Shown: positions 19,066 to 29,825 of the stretch, piece by piece
How positions within the stretch are numbered: position 1 is the stretch's first letter
Layout of the letters: every line of letters begins with the position of its first letter
Assembly: GCF_005403045.1 (NCBI RefSeq)
Contig: NZ_BJCL01000018.1
Coordinates: forward strand, 1 to 64,000
From: Pseudaquabacterium pictum
Lineage (GTDB): Bacteria; Pseudomonadota; Gammaproteobacteria; Burkholderiales; Burkholderiaceae_C
DNA length: 64,000 nt
Direction: 5' to 3'
Notes under the pieces: model-generated
Seen by the model: the letters and a program-made list of their open reading frames with translations, nothing else
Told to the model about the DNA's origin: nothing
Database searches by the model: none
Made by a program: the position numbers and the translations under genes

Positions 19066-19452
19066 ATGAACATCAAGAACATCCGAACCTGCGTGGCATG
19101 TGCTGCAGCCACGCTTTGCGGCGGCGCGCTGGCCGCGAGTCACATCGTGGACATCGCCTGGTCGCCCGATGGCCGTTTCGCGCACAAGGCGCAGATCGCA
19201 GCGGGCAAGTTCGTCGAGGTCTGCGGCAAGCTGGCCGTGGGGGAGGGCATTCGCTGGAACTTCGCTGCGGGCGCGCCGGTGGACTTCAACATCCACTACC
19301 ACGTCGGCAAGGAGGCCGTGTTCCCGGCCAAGCAGGCACAGATCAGCAGTGGCCGCGACACGCTGAACGTCACCGTGGCGCAGGACTATTGCTGGATGTG
19401 GACGAACAAGGGCAGCGCCCCGGTGAGCTTGACGGTCGACCTGGCGCGCTGA
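19066..19452 (+). CDS. Small secreted protein of unknown function
   Basis: 128-aa exported protein, signal peptide ending near GGALA. The mature part has VDIAWSPDGRFAHKAQIAAG, KFVEVCGKL, DFNIHYHVGKEAVF and QDYCWMWTN. With His, Cys and Met in a beta-rich sequence it could be a periplasmic metal-responsive or lectin-like fold, but I do not recognise the family. It lies 85 bp after the CusF-like gene in the same direction and convergent to the second cueR. Confidence 0.55.
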   Translation: MNIKNIRTCVACAAATLCGGALAASHIVDIAWSPDGRFAHKAQIAAGKFVEVCGKLAVGEGIRWNFAAGAPVDFNIHYHVGKEAVFPAKQAQISSGRDTLNVTVAQDYCWMWTNKGSAPVSLTVDLAR

Positions 19453-19480
19453 GTCGACTTGCAGCAGCCGGTGGGGTCGA

Positions 19481-19960
19481 TCAGGTGGCCCGGCGGCGCG
19501 CGCGCCCCGGTTGCAGCCCGGCGGTCCTGCCGACCGCATGGTGGCTCCCGGCTGCCGGCGCGGCCGTCTCGTGGGAGAGCGAGTCGATGATCGGGCAGTC
19601 CGGCCGATCGTCACCGTGACAGCAGTGCACGAGGTGCTCGAGCGTGGCCTTCATCGACTGCAACTCCTTGAGCTTCTCGTCGAGTTCCTCGATGTGCGCC
19701 TGCGCAAGCGCGCGTACCTGCCGGCTCGGCCGCTTGCGGTCCTGCCAAAGACCGAGCAGCTCGCGAATCTGTTCGATGGAGAAGCCCAGGTCGCGCGACT
19801 GGCGGACGAAGCGCAGCGTGCTGACTTCCTTGGCGGTGTACTGCCGGTAGCCGGAATCGGTGCGTGCCGCTTCGGGGAAGAGCCCGACGCTCTCGTAGTG
19901 CCGGATCATCTTGGCCGACACGCCCGAAGCCTTGGCGGCCTCGCCAATGTTCATGCTCAT
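19481..19960 (-). CDS. cueR: Copper-sensing MerR-family regulator (second CueR)
   Basis: 159-aa CueR. The DNA-binding head [20 protein letters not shown] is close to that of the first copy; the metal loop is [10 protein letters not shown], with an additional Cys before the first ligand. The start overlaps the copA stop by 4 bp, so copA and cueR form an operon driven by the CueR-type promoter at 22472-22502, which would be positive autoregulation. About 25 residues follow the metal loop and end in an Arg-rich tail. The protein is clearly related to the first copy but not identical to it. Confidence 0.9.
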   Translation of the reverse strand: MSMNIGEAAKASGVSAKMIRHYESVGLFPEAARTDSGYRQYTAKEVSTLRFVRQSRDLGFSIEQIRELLGLWQDRKRPSRQVRALAQAHIEELDEKLKELQSMKATLEHLVHCCHGDDRPDCPIIDSLSHETAAPAAGSHHAVGRTAGLQPGRARRRAT

Positions 19961-22440
19961 CGCTGCTCTCCGAGGGCGGCCACGCTGCCACGCTGCCGAT
20001 TTGTCGAGCCTGTCGGGTCTGCCGGCGAAATCGCCCGTGCGTGGGCGACGCCCTGCCAGCGGCGGAGCGTCAGCGCGTTCAGCACCACGCTGACGCTGCT
20101 GAAGGCCATCGCGGCGCCGGCGATGACCGGGTTCAGCAGGCCCAACGCCGCCAGCGGAATGCCCAGCACGTTGTAGCCGAAGGCCCAGAACAGGCCCTGC
20201 TTGATCTTCGAGTAGGTGCGCCGTGAGATGTCCAGCGAGTCGGCCACCAGGCGCGGATCACCGCGCATCAGCGTGATGCCGGCGGTCTCGGTGGCCACGT
20301 CGGCACCACCGGCCATCGCGTACGACACCGAAGCTGCGGCCAGGGCCGGGCCGTCGTTGAGGCCGTCGCCGACAAAGGCGACGATGTCGCCGGCCTCACG
20401 CAGTTCCTTGACGATGGCCGCCTTGTCGCCGGGCAGCACCTCGGCACGCACTTCGGCGATGCCCAGTTCCTTTGCCACGGCTTCAGCCGCGCCGCGGTTG
20501 TCGCCGGTCAGCATGACGGTGCGGATGCCGAGCTGATGCAGCCGGGACACGGCCTCCACCGCGGCGGGCTTGATCGTGTCGCCGAAGGCCAGCAGGCCGA
20601 GCAGACGCTGCTGGCCGGCATCGGACTGCGACTGCACCTGAACCAGCCACGACACCGTCCGACCCTGCTGCTCGAGACGCTGGGCTTCAGCGTGCAGTCG
20701 GCCTTCTTCGAGACCCAACTCGCGCAGCAGGCGCGTGCTGCCCAGCGCCAGCGTCTGGCCGCGCACGATGCCCTGCACGCCGCGCCCCGACAGGGCCTGC
20801 GCATCGTGCGCCTCGGGCACCGGCAGGCGCTCGTGGCGAACCTGGTCCATCACGGCCACGGCCAGCGGATGGCTGCTGGTTTTCTGCAGTGCTGCCGCTA
20901 GGCGCAGCACCTCTTCCCGCGTCGAGCCGTCCGCCGCCACCACCGCGGCCAGCGAAGGCTTGCCCTCGGTGAGCGTGCCGGTCTTGTCGAACGCGACTAC
21001 GGTGACGGCATGTGCGACCTCCAGTGCCTCGGCATCCTTGATGAGGATGCCGTGGCGCGCGGCCACACCCGTGCCGGCCATGATGGCCGTCGGCGTGGCC
21101 AGCCCCAGTGCACACGGGCAGGCGATCACCCACACCGCGACAGCGTTGATCAGCGCCTGTTCCCAGTCACCGGTGAAGCCGAACCAGCCCACGAAGGTCA
21201 GCAGCGCGATGACCAGCACCACCGGCACGAACACTGCGCTCACGCGGTCGACGATGCGCTGGATGGGTGCTTTACCGGCCTGGGCGGATTCGACCATGCG
21301 GATGATGCGGGCCAGCGTCGTCTCGGCGCCGATGGCCGTGGTGCGCACCGTCAGCGCGCCTTCGGCGTTGATGGCGCCGCCAGTAACCTTGTCGCCCACG
21401 CCCTTGGCCACCGGCAGGCTCTCGCCGGTGATCAGCGATTCGTCGATGTGGCTTCGGCCTTCGACGATGTCGCCGTCGACCGCGATGCGGTCACCGGGGC
21501 GCACGATCACGAGGTCGCCCACCAGGACCTGGTCCACCGGAACGTCCAGCTCGGCGTCGCCGCGGCGCACGCGTGCGGTGGTCGGGCGCAGCGCGTTCAG
21601 CGCACGGATGGCGTCGGCCGTCTGCCGCTTCGCGCGCTGTTCCAGCCACTTGCCCAGCAGCACCAGCGTGATGACGGCCGCGGAGGCCTCGAAGTACAGG
21701 TGCGGCATGCCGTGCTCTGCGTGCTTGAACAGCAGGTAGACCGACAACCCGTAGGCCGCCGAGGTGCCCAGCGCCACCAGCAGGTCCATGTTGCCGGTCT
21801 TGGCGAGCACGGCCTTCCAGCCGGCGCGGTAGAAGCGCCAGCCGAGCCAAAACTGCACCGGCGTGGCCAGTGCCAGCTGGAGCCAGCCGCCCAGCATCCA
21901 GTCGATGCCGAAGAGCTGCAGCAGCATCGGTAGCACCAGCGGGAGTGTCAACGCGCCGCTCACGGCGACCGGCAACCAGGCCGGCAGACGTGGGGTCGGT
22001 GCCGGCTTCGTTTCCTGGAGCTCCTTCGCGGTGTAGCCGGCCTTCTCGATGGCCGACTTCAGCGTGGCGACCGGCACGGTCGACAGCGCCCGGATGCTGG
22101 CCTTCTCGGTGGAGAGGTTGACCGTGGCGCCCTGGACTCCTTGCACCTTGAGCAAGGCCTTCTCGACACGGGCGACGCAGGAGGCGCAGGTCATGCCCTC
22201 GACCTGCAGCGTGGTCTCGGTCGTCGCGATCTCGTAGCCGGCCTTGCGCACGGCAGCGGCCAGCATGTCGGCGGTCACGGTGGCATCGGCCTGCACCGAG
22301 GCGTGTTCGGTCGCCAGGTTGACGCTGGCTTCCCGGACACCAGGCACGGTCTTGAGCGACTTTTCGACGCGCATGACGCAGGAGCCACAGGTCATGCCGG
22401 TGACCTGTAGCTTGATCTCGGAGCATGCGGCGGTGATCAT
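19957..22440 (-). CDS. copA: Copper-exporting P1B-type ATPase CopA with two HMA domains
   Basis: 827-aa inner-membrane Cu(I) pump. Two N-terminal HMA domains ([12 protein letters not shown] and [12 protein letters not shown]) precede the membrane core with TGESLPV, the CPC site in [13 protein letters not shown], the phosphorylation site [11 protein letters not shown], the HP motif region SSHPLAVAV and [11 protein letters not shown]. The frame is open to 22542, but those codons lie across the promoter; the ATG at 22440 has GAGG in front and is downstream of the -10. It differs from the other ATPase in its metal-binding N-terminus, so the two are not duplicates. Confidence 0.93.
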   Translation of the reverse strand: MITAACSEIKLQVTGMTCGSCVMRVEKSLKTVPGVREASVNLATEHASVQADATVTADMLAAAVRKAGYEIATTETTLQVEGMTCASCVARVEKALLKVQGVQGATVNLSTEKASIRALSTVPVATLKSAIEKAGYTAKELQETKPAPTPRLPAWLPVAVSGALTLPLVLPMLLQLFGIDWMLGGWLQLALATPVQFWLGWRFYRAGWKAVLAKTGNMDLLVALGTSAAYGLSVYLLFKHAEHGMPHLYFEASAAVITLVLLGKWLEQRAKRQTADAIRALNALRPTTARVRRGDAELDVPVDQVLVGDLVIVRPGDRIAVDGDIVEGRSHIDESLITGESLPVAKGVGDKVTGGAINAEGALTVRTTAIGAETTLARIIRMVESAQAGKAPIQRIVDRVSAVFVPVVLVIALLTFVGWFGFTGDWEQALINAVAVWVIACPCALGLATPTAIMAGTGVAARHGILIKDAEALEVAHAVTVVAFDKTGTLTEGKPSLAAVVAADGSTREEVLRLAAALQKTSSHPLAVAVMDQVRHERLPVPEAHDAQALSGRGVQGIVRGQTLALGSTRLLRELGLEEGRLHAEAQRLEQQGRTVSWLVQVQSQSDAGQQRLLGLLAFGDTIKPAAVEAVSRLHQLGIRTVMLTGDNRGAAEAVAKELGIAEVRAEVLPGDKAAIVKELREAGDIVAFVGDGLNDGPALAAASVSYAMAGGADVATETAGITLMRGDPRLVADSLDISRRTYSKIKQGLFWAFGYNVLGIPLAALGLLNPVIAGAAMAFSSVSVVLNALTLRRWQGVAHARAISPADPTGSTNRQRGSVAALGEQR

Positions 22441-22471
22441 GAAAACCTCGGGCAGTTGTTCGATGTTGCGC

Positions 22472-22502
22472 ATCGTCAAGGTTCTGACAATGGCAAGGTC
22501 AA
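22472..22502 (-). promoter_or_regulatory. CueR-type promoter of copA-cueR
   Basis: On the minus strand: -35 TTGACC (22497-22502), 19-bp spacer with CCTTGCC / AGAACCTT, -10 GACGAT (22472-22477). The dyad is less regular than in the first CueR unit. The 31 bp between the -10 box and the ATG set the gene start. Confidence 0.7.
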
Positions 22503-22542
22503 CAGCCGCAGGCGATTCTGCCTCCAGCGATAGTGGACTCAA

Positions 22543-22855
22543 GGACGGATCGCTTGATGCTCACACACCGGGAGGGTGAACAGTCGGCCTGTCGGCAGCC
22601 ACGAGTTCGCGGAAACTTTTGGCGGGCCTGACTGGATTTGCTGCTTGTTCAGCGACTGCACAAGCTCCCGTGTCGGCAACCCCCCTTGCCTCGGTTGATG
22701 GAGTTCACCTCTGTTGCTGATGACCGGTCTTCGCCGCAGAGATCTTTGGTCTGAGTGTCGTCAATGGGTCGTTGGCCGCCCGTCACCTGTCGCCGCTGAA
22801 GGTCAGCTGACCGTCCCATCGCCGACATCCCGGCTTTCGGGACGGTACCGCGGGC
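22543..22855. other. Gap between copA and tnpA
   Basis: 313 bp without a supported gene. Near its right edge, TCCCG-GCTTT-CGGGA (22828-22842) can form a short hairpin just downstream of tnpA, but no run of T follows on the minus strand, so a terminator is not convincing. I see no inverted repeat of transposon type and no resolution site here. Confidence 0.45.
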
Positions 22856-25795
22856 TCACCGGCCAGGCCTGGCCGCGCCAAGCCCGGCGGTGCCCTCTAC
22901 CAGCACGTCCGCGTAGCGCTCGACGTTGAACCGGAACGTCCCACGGAAGTTGATGTGCGAGAAGTGCGCCGGGCCAATTCGCCGCAGCCAGTCCTCCTCG
23001 ATGCCGACGCCATCCCGGTTGAGCTTCGTCACCACTGTGTCCATGCGATTCGTGTTCCACGCCAACACGATGTTGGTCAACAGTGCGTGAGCTCCCGAAA
23101 TTGCCGCCATCTCTTGCCGCCGGCGGCCACGCTCAGGGGCCACCTGGCCGCCATGAATGGCACGCTGCAGCTGATGCACCGACTCGCCCCGGTTGAGCAG
23201 GGTGTGTATCTCGCGCCGATAGTCCGGGATGGCCAGGTAGTCGCACAGAAACAGCGTTCGCAGCAGGCGCCCAAGGTGTTCTGCAGCGCGGTGCAGCGGG
23301 TCGCCAACCGCTGCTGACCCCAGCCGGTGGATGGCATGCGCCGCGGACACCTTGCCCGCCCGAATCGACGCCGCCAGGCGCACCAGGTCGTCCCAGCCGC
23401 GCTCGATCGCCTTCACCGACACCCGGCGCACGGTGACGCCCTCCAGGCTCTCCGGCACCGGCCAGCCCCTGGGCACGAAGAGCTTCCGCTCCCGCAGATC
23501 GCGCAGCCGCGGGCACAGGTCGAAACCCAGGAGCTTGGCGATGGTCATTGCCACGTTCGTGACGCCGTGGGTATCGACGGCCAGCAGGGAAATGCGAATC
23601 CGGTCTTCGGCACGGTTGTGCTGCTCGACGCCTTCGACGGCCACGCCTGCCTGCCGCTCGTTCAGCACGATGGGCTGGTCGTAGAACAAGCCCCAGCGGT
23701 CGCGAACGTGGGTATACAGCCCCGCAGCATAGGTGCGCCGGCGCGGGTCCACCCGGGCTGTCCACAGGTGGCGGCTGGCGTCCATGGCCATCATGTCGGC
23801 CGAGCCCTTGGTGCCGTCGCCCCAGAGTGCCGCGATCGGCAGCGCGTTCTGGTACTCCGACACCCGTTCGTTGGCCCGGCGCAGCCTGCCGCTCAGTTCG
23901 ACGGCCCGCATTGCCGTGGAGATGTGCGCCGCGTCGATGCCGGGGATCATCGAGCCCACGCCCTTGGCGTCGAGATCGGTGCCATGGGCCAGGAGCGCGC
24001 CGTAGATGGCCAGCAGCTCGTTGCTCGACGACGGACGGCGGGCCAGCAGCGCCTCGCTGAAGTGGGTGGCGGCGTCGACCTCCAGCAGCAGGTCTGGCAA
24101 CTGGACGGATCCGATGTGCTTGAAGACAGCCTCCCGGGTCTTGCGTGGCTCCACTTCCTCGTCCATCGGTCGGATTGGCGGCAAATGCAGGAGCTTGTCT
24201 GCGCCGATCTCGATCTGACCGCGACCGGCGGCCTCAGCCAAGGCCGTCAGGCCGACCGACACGCCCGCCAGGATTGGCTCCAAAAACGCCATGACCTGGT
24301 CGGGCAGGCCGAGAATCTGGTGGTGCAGTTCCTTCGTGCGGCTCCAGTCGGCACCTGCCAGCAGCATCGACTCGCGGGCGCGGAAACTGATCGAGTGGTT
24401 CACCCACGCGCTGCCGCGCCGCAGGCTCTTGCGCAGCGCCATCATCGTGCTGGCCTCGAATGCCCGGTACCGAGACTGAGGATCCAGGTCGCTGACGATC
24501 GTGTTCCATGCGGCGCCCACCGGCGGCAGCTCGAAGTCCTGCGGGATCTCCTTGGTGCCGAGGCCTTGCAGACGCTGCCAGGCCTGCCATTGGTCGTGGC
24601 CGGGGTCGCCCGACGCGCCGGCAAACTCGATGTCGCGAAGGCCCGCCAGGTGGGCATGAACGCGCCGGTTGTCCTCGGCCAGCGCCCTACGGACCTGGGA
24701 CGCGAAAGTGCTGGTGCCAGCCTCGCCGATGTCGTCCAGCAAGGCGCGGGCTTCGAGCACGCGATCGCGCCAGGGTTTGGACTCGTCGTGGAGCACCGAC
24801 TTGGCTTTGAGGGCCTGCTGCAGCGTCGCGCCGTTGCTGCGCGAGCGTCCTTTCTCGACCCGCTCGGCTGCGCGCCGAACCAGGTCCTGGCTGCGCCGTG
24901 ACGCCTGCAACAGCGCCATGTCGGTCAGTTCCAGCAACGTCACGTGCAGGAAGCAGGTGATCTCGACCGTCTGGCGCTGCCGCTCGATGCGCGCGGTCAT
25001 CGAAGGGCGGCGCATCTGAACGTGGGCGGCGTAGGCCTGCTGCTTGCTCAGCGCCACGCCGTCCAATGGCCAGACGTGCACGCCCAGTGCTTTCAACGCC
25101 CGGATCTTCTCCAGCGTCTCGGACATCGTGCTCGGCGAGTGGCGCTTGGGTGGCGTCTTGAGCCATTCAAGCCGGGTGCCTACGCCCCCGGACTGCGTTG
25201 CGTAGCACCAGTCGATGGCCTTGAGGAGGGCTGCCTTGCCGACGCCGGCCTCGATCGTGGCTGCCATGGCCGCCTCGGTGGCGTCGAAGGCCTCGCGCGC
25301 CAAGTCTGCAAGGCGGCGCGGCCCAGGGATGACGATGCGCCGTTCGTACAGCCACATGCGGGCGGTTTCGGCGAGATCGTCGGGATGCGCGGCCTCGAGC
25401 GCGGAGATTGCCAGAACCTTTTGAAGTTGGTCGACACCAGCCGCATCCAGGTCTAGCAGGCCGAGGTAGGTGCGAGCCCATGCTTGATGTTCGTACAGCG
25501 TCTGGCGGCGAGCGTAGAGGGACCGCAGGCTGGCGATGCTCACGGCCGGGGTTTGAAACGCCTCACAGACGGCACGCAGCAGGGTCTTGGGCACCGACGC
25601 GAACCGGTCCATTGGGCGGCCGCTGGCCCGCAGGAACAGCATCTGAATGGCTGCCGCGACCCGGCGATCGTGGCGAAAGCGCCCTGCGACCGCAGCGATG
25701 TCGTCCGCGCTCATGCAGAAAGATTGCTGGACGTCGAATTCCGACAGCCTGGTGGGCAGGTTCTCCGCGCCAATGAAGCGCTTGGCGAAGGACAT
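22856..25795 (-). CDS. tnpA: Tn3-family transposase TnpA
   Basis: 979-aa transposase, the usual length for Tn3-family TnpA. It begins [20 protein letters not shown] and has the typical N-terminal DNA-binding half, then the catalytic DDE part: [19 protein letters not shown] with an active-site Asp, the central segment [16 protein letters not shown], and the C-terminal [12 protein letters not shown] that precedes the final conserved helices. It makes the cointegrate by replicative transposition; the recombinase at 1902-3587 would resolve it. The gene ends close to the cargo and starts 108 bp inside the right inverted repeat. Confidence 0.93.
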   Translation of the reverse strand: MSFAKRFIGAENLPTRLSEFDVQQSFCMSADDIAAVAGRFRHDRRVAAAIQMLFLRASGRPMDRFASVPKTLLRAVCEAFQTPAVSIASLRSLYARRQTLYEHQAWARTYLGLLDLDAAGVDQLQKVLAISALEAAHPDDLAETARMWLYERRIVIPGPRRLADLAREAFDATEAAMAATIEAGVGKAALLKAIDWCYATQSGGVGTRLEWLKTPPKRHSPSTMSETLEKIRALKALGVHVWPLDGVALSKQQAYAAHVQMRRPSMTARIERQRQTVEITCFLHVTLLELTDMALLQASRRSQDLVRRAAERVEKGRSRSNGATLQQALKAKSVLHDESKPWRDRVLEARALLDDIGEAGTSTFASQVRRALAEDNRRVHAHLAGLRDIEFAGASGDPGHDQWQAWQRLQGLGTKEIPQDFELPPVGAAWNTIVSDLDPQSRYRAFEASTMMALRKSLRRGSAWVNHSISFRARESMLLAGADWSRTKELHHQILGLPDQVMAFLEPILAGVSVGLTALAEAAGRGQIEIGADKLLHLPPIRPMDEEVEPRKTREAVFKHIGSVQLPDLLLEVDAATHFSEALLARRPSSSNELLAIYGALLAHGTDLDAKGVGSMIPGIDAAHISTAMRAVELSGRLRRANERVSEYQNALPIAALWGDGTKGSADMMAMDASRHLWTARVDPRRRTYAAGLYTHVRDRWGLFYDQPIVLNERQAGVAVEGVEQHNRAEDRIRISLLAVDTHGVTNVAMTIAKLLGFDLCPRLRDLRERKLFVPRGWPVPESLEGVTVRRVSVKAIERGWDDLVRLAASIRAGKVSAAHAIHRLGSAAVGDPLHRAAEHLGRLLRTLFLCDYLAIPDYRREIHTLLNRGESVHQLQRAIHGGQVAPERGRRRQEMAAISGAHALLTNIVLAWNTNRMDTVVTKLNRDGVGIEEDWLRRIGPAHFSHINFRGTFRFNVERYADVLVEGTAGLGAARPGR

Positions 25796-25902
25796 GGTGA
25801 CACCGTTCTGGCAGTCGAAACCGCCAATCTACCTGGGTCGGGCGCGGCGCGAGTCCCTACATGCCCAGGCGCCGCATCGGGCTGGCGACGGCCTGGTCAG
25901 CG

Positions 25903-25940
25903 GCCACCGTGTCAATTTGCTGGAAAGATACGATAACCCC
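25903..25940 (-). repeat. Right terminal inverted repeat of the transposon
   Basis: 38-bp repeat, read inward from 25940 as GGGGTTATCGTATC, then TTTCCAGCAAATTGACACGG. It matches the left end at 33 of 38 positions. Directly outside it, at 25941, arsenite oxidase coding sequence begins in mid-gene. Confidence 0.85.
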
Positions 25941-27431
25941 AAGTTCACCAAGGGCTTCGACGACGCGATGAAGGTCAACCGCATGTCGCTGGAGGACGGC
26001 TCGAAGGCGACCGGTATCCCGGTGGCCAAGCTGCGCCAGGCTGCCGACTGGGCCTACAAGACCAAGGCCTCGGGGCACCGCCCGCGCACCTTCCATGCCT
26101 ACGAGAAGGGCATCATCTGGGGCAACGACAACTACGTCATCCAGAGCGCGTTGGTGAGCCTGGTGCTGGCGACGCAGAACGTCGGCCGGCGCGGCACCGG
26201 CGTGTGCCGCATGGGCGGCCACCAAGAGGGCTACACCCGCCCGCCTTACCCCGGCGACAAGAAGATCTACATCGACCAGGAGGTCATCCAGGGCCGCGGG
26301 CTGATGTACACGATCTGGGGAACCAACCCCTTCCAGACGACGCTGAACGCCGAGGAGCACCGCCGCGTGCTCGGGCGGCGGGCGCAGATCGTCAACGAAG
26401 CCATGACGCGGGCCAAGGGCGCGAGCGTCGAGCAGATGGTGGACATCATCTACGACGCCTGCAAGAACAAGGGTGGCATGTACATCGTCGGCATCAACCT
26501 GTATCCGACGACGCTGGCCGAAGAAGCGCACATGCTGCTGCCGGCCACGCACCCTGGCGAGATGAACTTGACCTCGATGAACGGCGAGCGGCGCCTGCGT
26601 CTGTCCGAGAAGTTCATGGACCCGCCCGGCTCGGCCAAGCCCGACTGCCTGATCGCCGCCGACATCGCCAACACGCTGAAGGCGATGTACCTGAAGGACG
26701 GCAAGGCCGACATGGCCAGGCGCTTCGACGGCTTCGACTGGAAGTCGGAAGAGGATGCCTTCAACGATGGCTTCCGCCGCGCCGGCCGTCCTGGCGCGCC
26801 GCCGATCGACAGCCAGGGCGGCGACACCGGCTACCTGGCCACCTACGAACTGCTGCGCAAGGCCGGCAACAACGGCGTGCAGCTGCCGATCAAGCGCGTA
26901 GAAGGCGACAAGCTGATCGGCACCGAGATCCACTACGCCGACGGCAAGTTCGACACGAAGGACGGCAAGGCCGAGTTCAAGCCGGCACCGTGGAATGGCC
27001 TGCCCAAGATCGTGGCCGACCAGAAGGCCAAGCACCGCTTCTGGATCAACAACGGCCGCGCGAACGAAGTCTGGCAGACCGCGTACCACGACCAGTACAA
27101 CAGCTTCGTGCGCGACCGCTACCCGATGGCCTACCTGGAGATGAACCCCGAGGATGCGCGCGCGCTGGGCGCGGCTGCCGGCGACGTGGTTGAGGTCTTC
27201 AACGACTTCGGCAGCACCTACGCGATGGCCTACCCGATGAAGGCCATCAAGGCGGGCCAGACATTCATGCTGTTCGGCTACATCAAGGGCGTGGCGGGCG
27301 ACGTGACCAGCCCCTGGGTCGACCGCAACGTGGTGCCCTACTACAAGGGCACCTGGGGCAGCATCAAGCGGGTGGGCAGCGTCGACGACTGGAAGCAGAG
27401 CATCAGCTTCAAGGAACGGCGCTTCGCCTGA
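25941..27431 (+). pseudogene. aioA: aioA, arsenite oxidase large subunit, 5' part missing
   Basis: 496 residues from the C-terminal 60% of the molybdopterin subunit of arsenite oxidase (normally about 830 aa). Recognisable stretches are [39 protein letters not shown] and TRPPYPG, and near the end [20 protein letters not shown]. The first third, with the 3Fe-4S cluster motif and the first cofactor domain, is gone, as is aioB. The frame reads without a break into the transposon end, but no proper start is present. The remaining sequence has no further damage, so the loss looks recent. The enzyme cannot be functional from this locus. Confidence 0.88.
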
Positions 27432-27519
27432 CAAGCCAAGCCTTGTCTCCTCGCGGCGCACGGCGCCGTGTTGGGGGGTGCCTGCGGGCGCCCCCCGTTT
27501 TCAAGAGGACATCCGCACC

Positions 27520-28221
27520 ATGCAGGCGCAGACCTTTTCCGGGATCCACGACATCACGGGCGAGAGCCAGACGCGGCACGGCGGCATCGCCAGCGAGCCC
27601 ACCGCGGCGGCCGATCTCGATGGCTTCGGCTTCGCACGCGCCCTGATCGAGACACGCCAGAACGTGTCACCCAAGCGGCTGGTCGAGCCGGGGCCGTCGC
27701 CGCAGCAGTTCGAGGCACTGATGTCGCTGGCGGCCGCTGCCCCCGACCACGGCCTGCTGATGCCGTGGCGCTTCATCGTCGTACCTGCAAGCCAGCGCCA
27801 CGCGCTGGCCGAGGTCTTCGCCCTGGCGCTGATCGATCGCGACGCGGGCGCGACGCTGGAGCAGATCGAGTCGGCGCGCGAGAAGGCCTACAGGGCGCCC
27901 CTGCTGATGGTGGCGGTGGCCTGCCTGGGTCCGCGTGAGCCTGACATCCCCCGGCTGGAGCGCATGATCTCCATGGGGGCTGCCGTGCAGAACCTGTTGC
28001 TGGGTGCGCATGCCATGGGCTTCGGCGCTGGCCTGACGAGCGGGCAGGCGATGAAGTCCAAGCGCATGCACGCGCTGTGCGGTCTCGGCCACGAGGAGTT
28101 CGCGGTCTGCTGCGTGAACATCGGCACCGCGAGCAAGCGCAAGAGCGCTGCGCGCCTGCGGCCCGTACCCGCCGAATTCGTCAGCGAACTCGGCGCGGCG
28201 CTGCCATCGCGCTGCAGCTGA
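27520..28221 (+). CDS. Nitroreductase-family flavoprotein
   Basis: 233-aa FMN-dependent nitroreductase-like protein. ALIETRQNVSPKRLVEPGPS matches the N-terminal FMN-binding region and PDHGLLMPWRFIVV the following strand; the helix MGAAVQNLLLGAHAMGFGAG is the typical dimer-interface segment. The ATG at 27520 follows AGAGGA; an earlier ATG lies in the spacer. It is 88 bp downstream of aioA in the same direction, so it may have been part of the arsenite oxidase operon, whose flavin or cofactor chemistry it might support. Its present promoter is unknown because the upstream part of the operon is lost. Confidence 0.8.
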   Translation: MQAQTFSGIHDITGESQTRHGGIASEPTAAADLDGFGFARALIETRQNVSPKRLVEPGPSPQQFEALMSLAAAAPDHGLLMPWRFIVVPASQRHALAEVFALALIDRDAGATLEQIESAREKAYRAPLLMVAVACLGPREPDIPRLERMISMGAAVQNLLLGAHAMGFGAGLTSGQAMKSKRMHALCGLGHEEFAVCCVNIGTASKRKSAARLRPVPAEFVSELGAALPSRCS

Positions 28222-28277
28222 CCCGGCTCGTCAACCGCAGCCTGGTTGGGCCGCTCCGTCCGGCTCCTTCGGCTCGC

Positions 28278-29462
28278 TCAGAGCCGTTCGATGGCCAGCG
28301 CGATGCCCTGACCACCGCCGATGCACAGGGTGACGATGCCCCGCCTTGCTTCGCCGCGCTGGATGGCATGCAGCAGCTTGGTGGCCAGCACGGCACCGCT
28401 CGCACCGATCGGATGGCCGTGGGCGATCGCGCCGCCATCGACGTTGACGATGTCCTCAGCAAAGCCGATCTCGCGCAGACAGGCGAGCGCGATGGCCGCG
28501 AAGGCCTCGTTGATCTCGACCCGGTCCACATCGCCCACCGACCAGCCGGCGCGCGCCAGGGCCTGGCGCACGGCCGGCACCGGCCCCAGGCCGAAGAAGC
28601 CGGGCTCCACCGCGCCGACGCCGTAGCTCACCAGCCGCGCCATCGGCACGAGGCCCTGTTTCTCGGCCCACGCTGCATGGGTGACGACCATCGCCGCACC
28701 GGCGGAGTTCAGGCCCGGCGCATTGCCGGCCGTGATGGTGCCCTCCTTGCGGAAGGCAGGCTTGAGCTTGGCCAGCGACTCGGCGGTGGTCTCCGGCCGG
28801 TTGTGCTCGTCCTTTGCAAACAGCGTCGGGCCCTTGCGACCCGGCACCTCGACGGCAACGATCTGCGCGTCGAACTTGCCTGCGGCCTGGGCCGCCGCGA
28901 AGCGCTGCTGGGAGCGCAGCGCCCAGCGGTCCTGATCCTCGCGACTGATGCCGGTTTTCAGCACGAGGTCTTCCGTGTGCCAGCCCGAATGCTTGCCGCT
29001 GAAGGCGTCGTTCAGCCCGTCGTAGAGCATGCTGTCGAGCATCGTCACGTCGCCCATGCGGGCGCCCCAGCGGCCCTGGGGCAGCAGGTAGGGCGCTCGG
29101 TCCATGTTCTCCATGCCGCCGGCGATGGCGCAGTCGATCATGCCGGACCAGATCTCGAGCGCCGCGCTGACGACGGCCTGGGCACCGGAGCCGCACACGC
29201 GGTTCACCGACAGCGCCGGCACGTCGACGGGCAGCCCGGCGCCGATGCCGGCCTGCCGGGCCGGGTTCATCTTGCCGCCGGCCTGGATGACGTTGCCCAT
29301 CACCAGCGTTTCGATCTTGTCGGCGGCAAGGCCCGAACGCTTCAGCGTCTCGCGGATCGCTGCAGCGCCCAGGTCGGAGGCCGCGACGTCCTTGAGGCTG
29401 CCGCCGTAGGTGCCGATGGCGGTGCGGACGGGGTGGCAAAGAACGATGTGTCGACTGGTCAT
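28278..29462 (-). CDS. Acetyl-CoA acetyltransferase (thiolase)
   Basis: 394-aa thiolase, joining or cleaving acetyl and acyl groups on CoA. Catalytic residues are visible: Cys in [14 protein letters not shown] (near 88), His in NEAFAAIAL-flanked region and GHPIGASGA, and the second Cys in [15 protein letters not shown]. The ATG at 29462 follows AGGAGA; the longer frame to 29498 lacks a ribosome site. It is convergent with the nitroreductase and separate from the sulfur operon, and is probably an ordinary fatty-acid or ketone-body gene of the host. Confidence 0.9.
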   Translation of the reverse strand: MTSRHIVLCHPVRTAIGTYGGSLKDVAASDLGAAAIRETLKRSGLAADKIETLVMGNVIQAGGKMNPARQAGIGAGLPVDVPALSVNRVCGSGAQAVVSAALEIWSGMIDCAIAGGMENMDRAPYLLPQGRWGARMGDVTMLDSMLYDGLNDAFSGKHSGWHTEDLVLKTGISREDQDRWALRSQQRFAAAQAAGKFDAQIVAVEVPGRKGPTLFAKDEHNRPETTAESLAKLKPAFRKEGTITAGNAPGLNSAGAAMVVTHAAWAEKQGLVPMARLVSYGVGAVEPGFFGLGPVPAVRQALARAGWSVGDVDRVEINEAFAAIALACLREIGFAEDIVNVDGGAIAHGHPIGASGAVLATKLLHAIQRGEARRGIVTLCIGGGQGIALAIERL

Positions 29463-29552
29463 GGTGTCTTCTCCTGTGCGTTTGAGCGCGTAACTCACTA
29501 TCAGATGCCTAAGGACGGGCCTGTTGCTTGATGGCCATCAAGCAACTCCCTG

Positions 29553-29825
29553 TCATGGCGCGCCGTCGTCTGATGGGCGCCGTCCGGTCGGACAGATCGC
29601 GTTGACCGGGGCCTCGCCACGCAGGTACTGCGCCTCCTGCTCGTCGGTCGCACGGCGCACCTCGACCAGATGGGCCCTGTCGCCATAGAGCTCGCGCAGT
29701 TCCGTGGACATCAGCGCGCGCACGTCAACCCCGGGACCGAAGACCTTGAACCAGCGACGCGGGCGGCCCTCGTAGCGGAAGTCCACCACCCAGGTCGTCG
29801 AGGTCCTGAAGAATTCAGACGGCAT
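29553..29825 (-). CDS. Small protein of unknown function
   Basis: 90-aa soluble protein beginning MPSEFFRTSTTWVVDFRYEG and continuing with RRWFKVFGPGVDVRALM and LRELYGDRAHLVEVRRATDE. The composition and the overlap of 11 bp with the upstream amidotransferase gene support a real gene translated by coupling. A GTG at 29834 is an alternative start. I do not recognise the family. It is the last gene of the long leftward set. Confidence 0.6.
   Translation of the reverse strand: MPSEFFRTSTTWVVDFRYEGRPRRWFKVFGPGVDVRALMSTELRELYGDRAHLVEVRRATDEQEAQYLRGEAPVNAICPTGRRPSDDGAP

Noticed and set aside
22828-22842. Hairpin downstream of tnpA as a terminator
   Set aside because: The stem is only 5 bp and no T-run follows on the minus strand.
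23327-24901. A long open frame opposite tnpA
   Set aside because: Antisense shadow of the Tn3 transposase without ribosome site or motif.
25857-27461. A long open frame opposite aioA
   Set aside because: Antisense shadow; the composition is Val/Leu/Arg/Gln-biased and no domain is visible.
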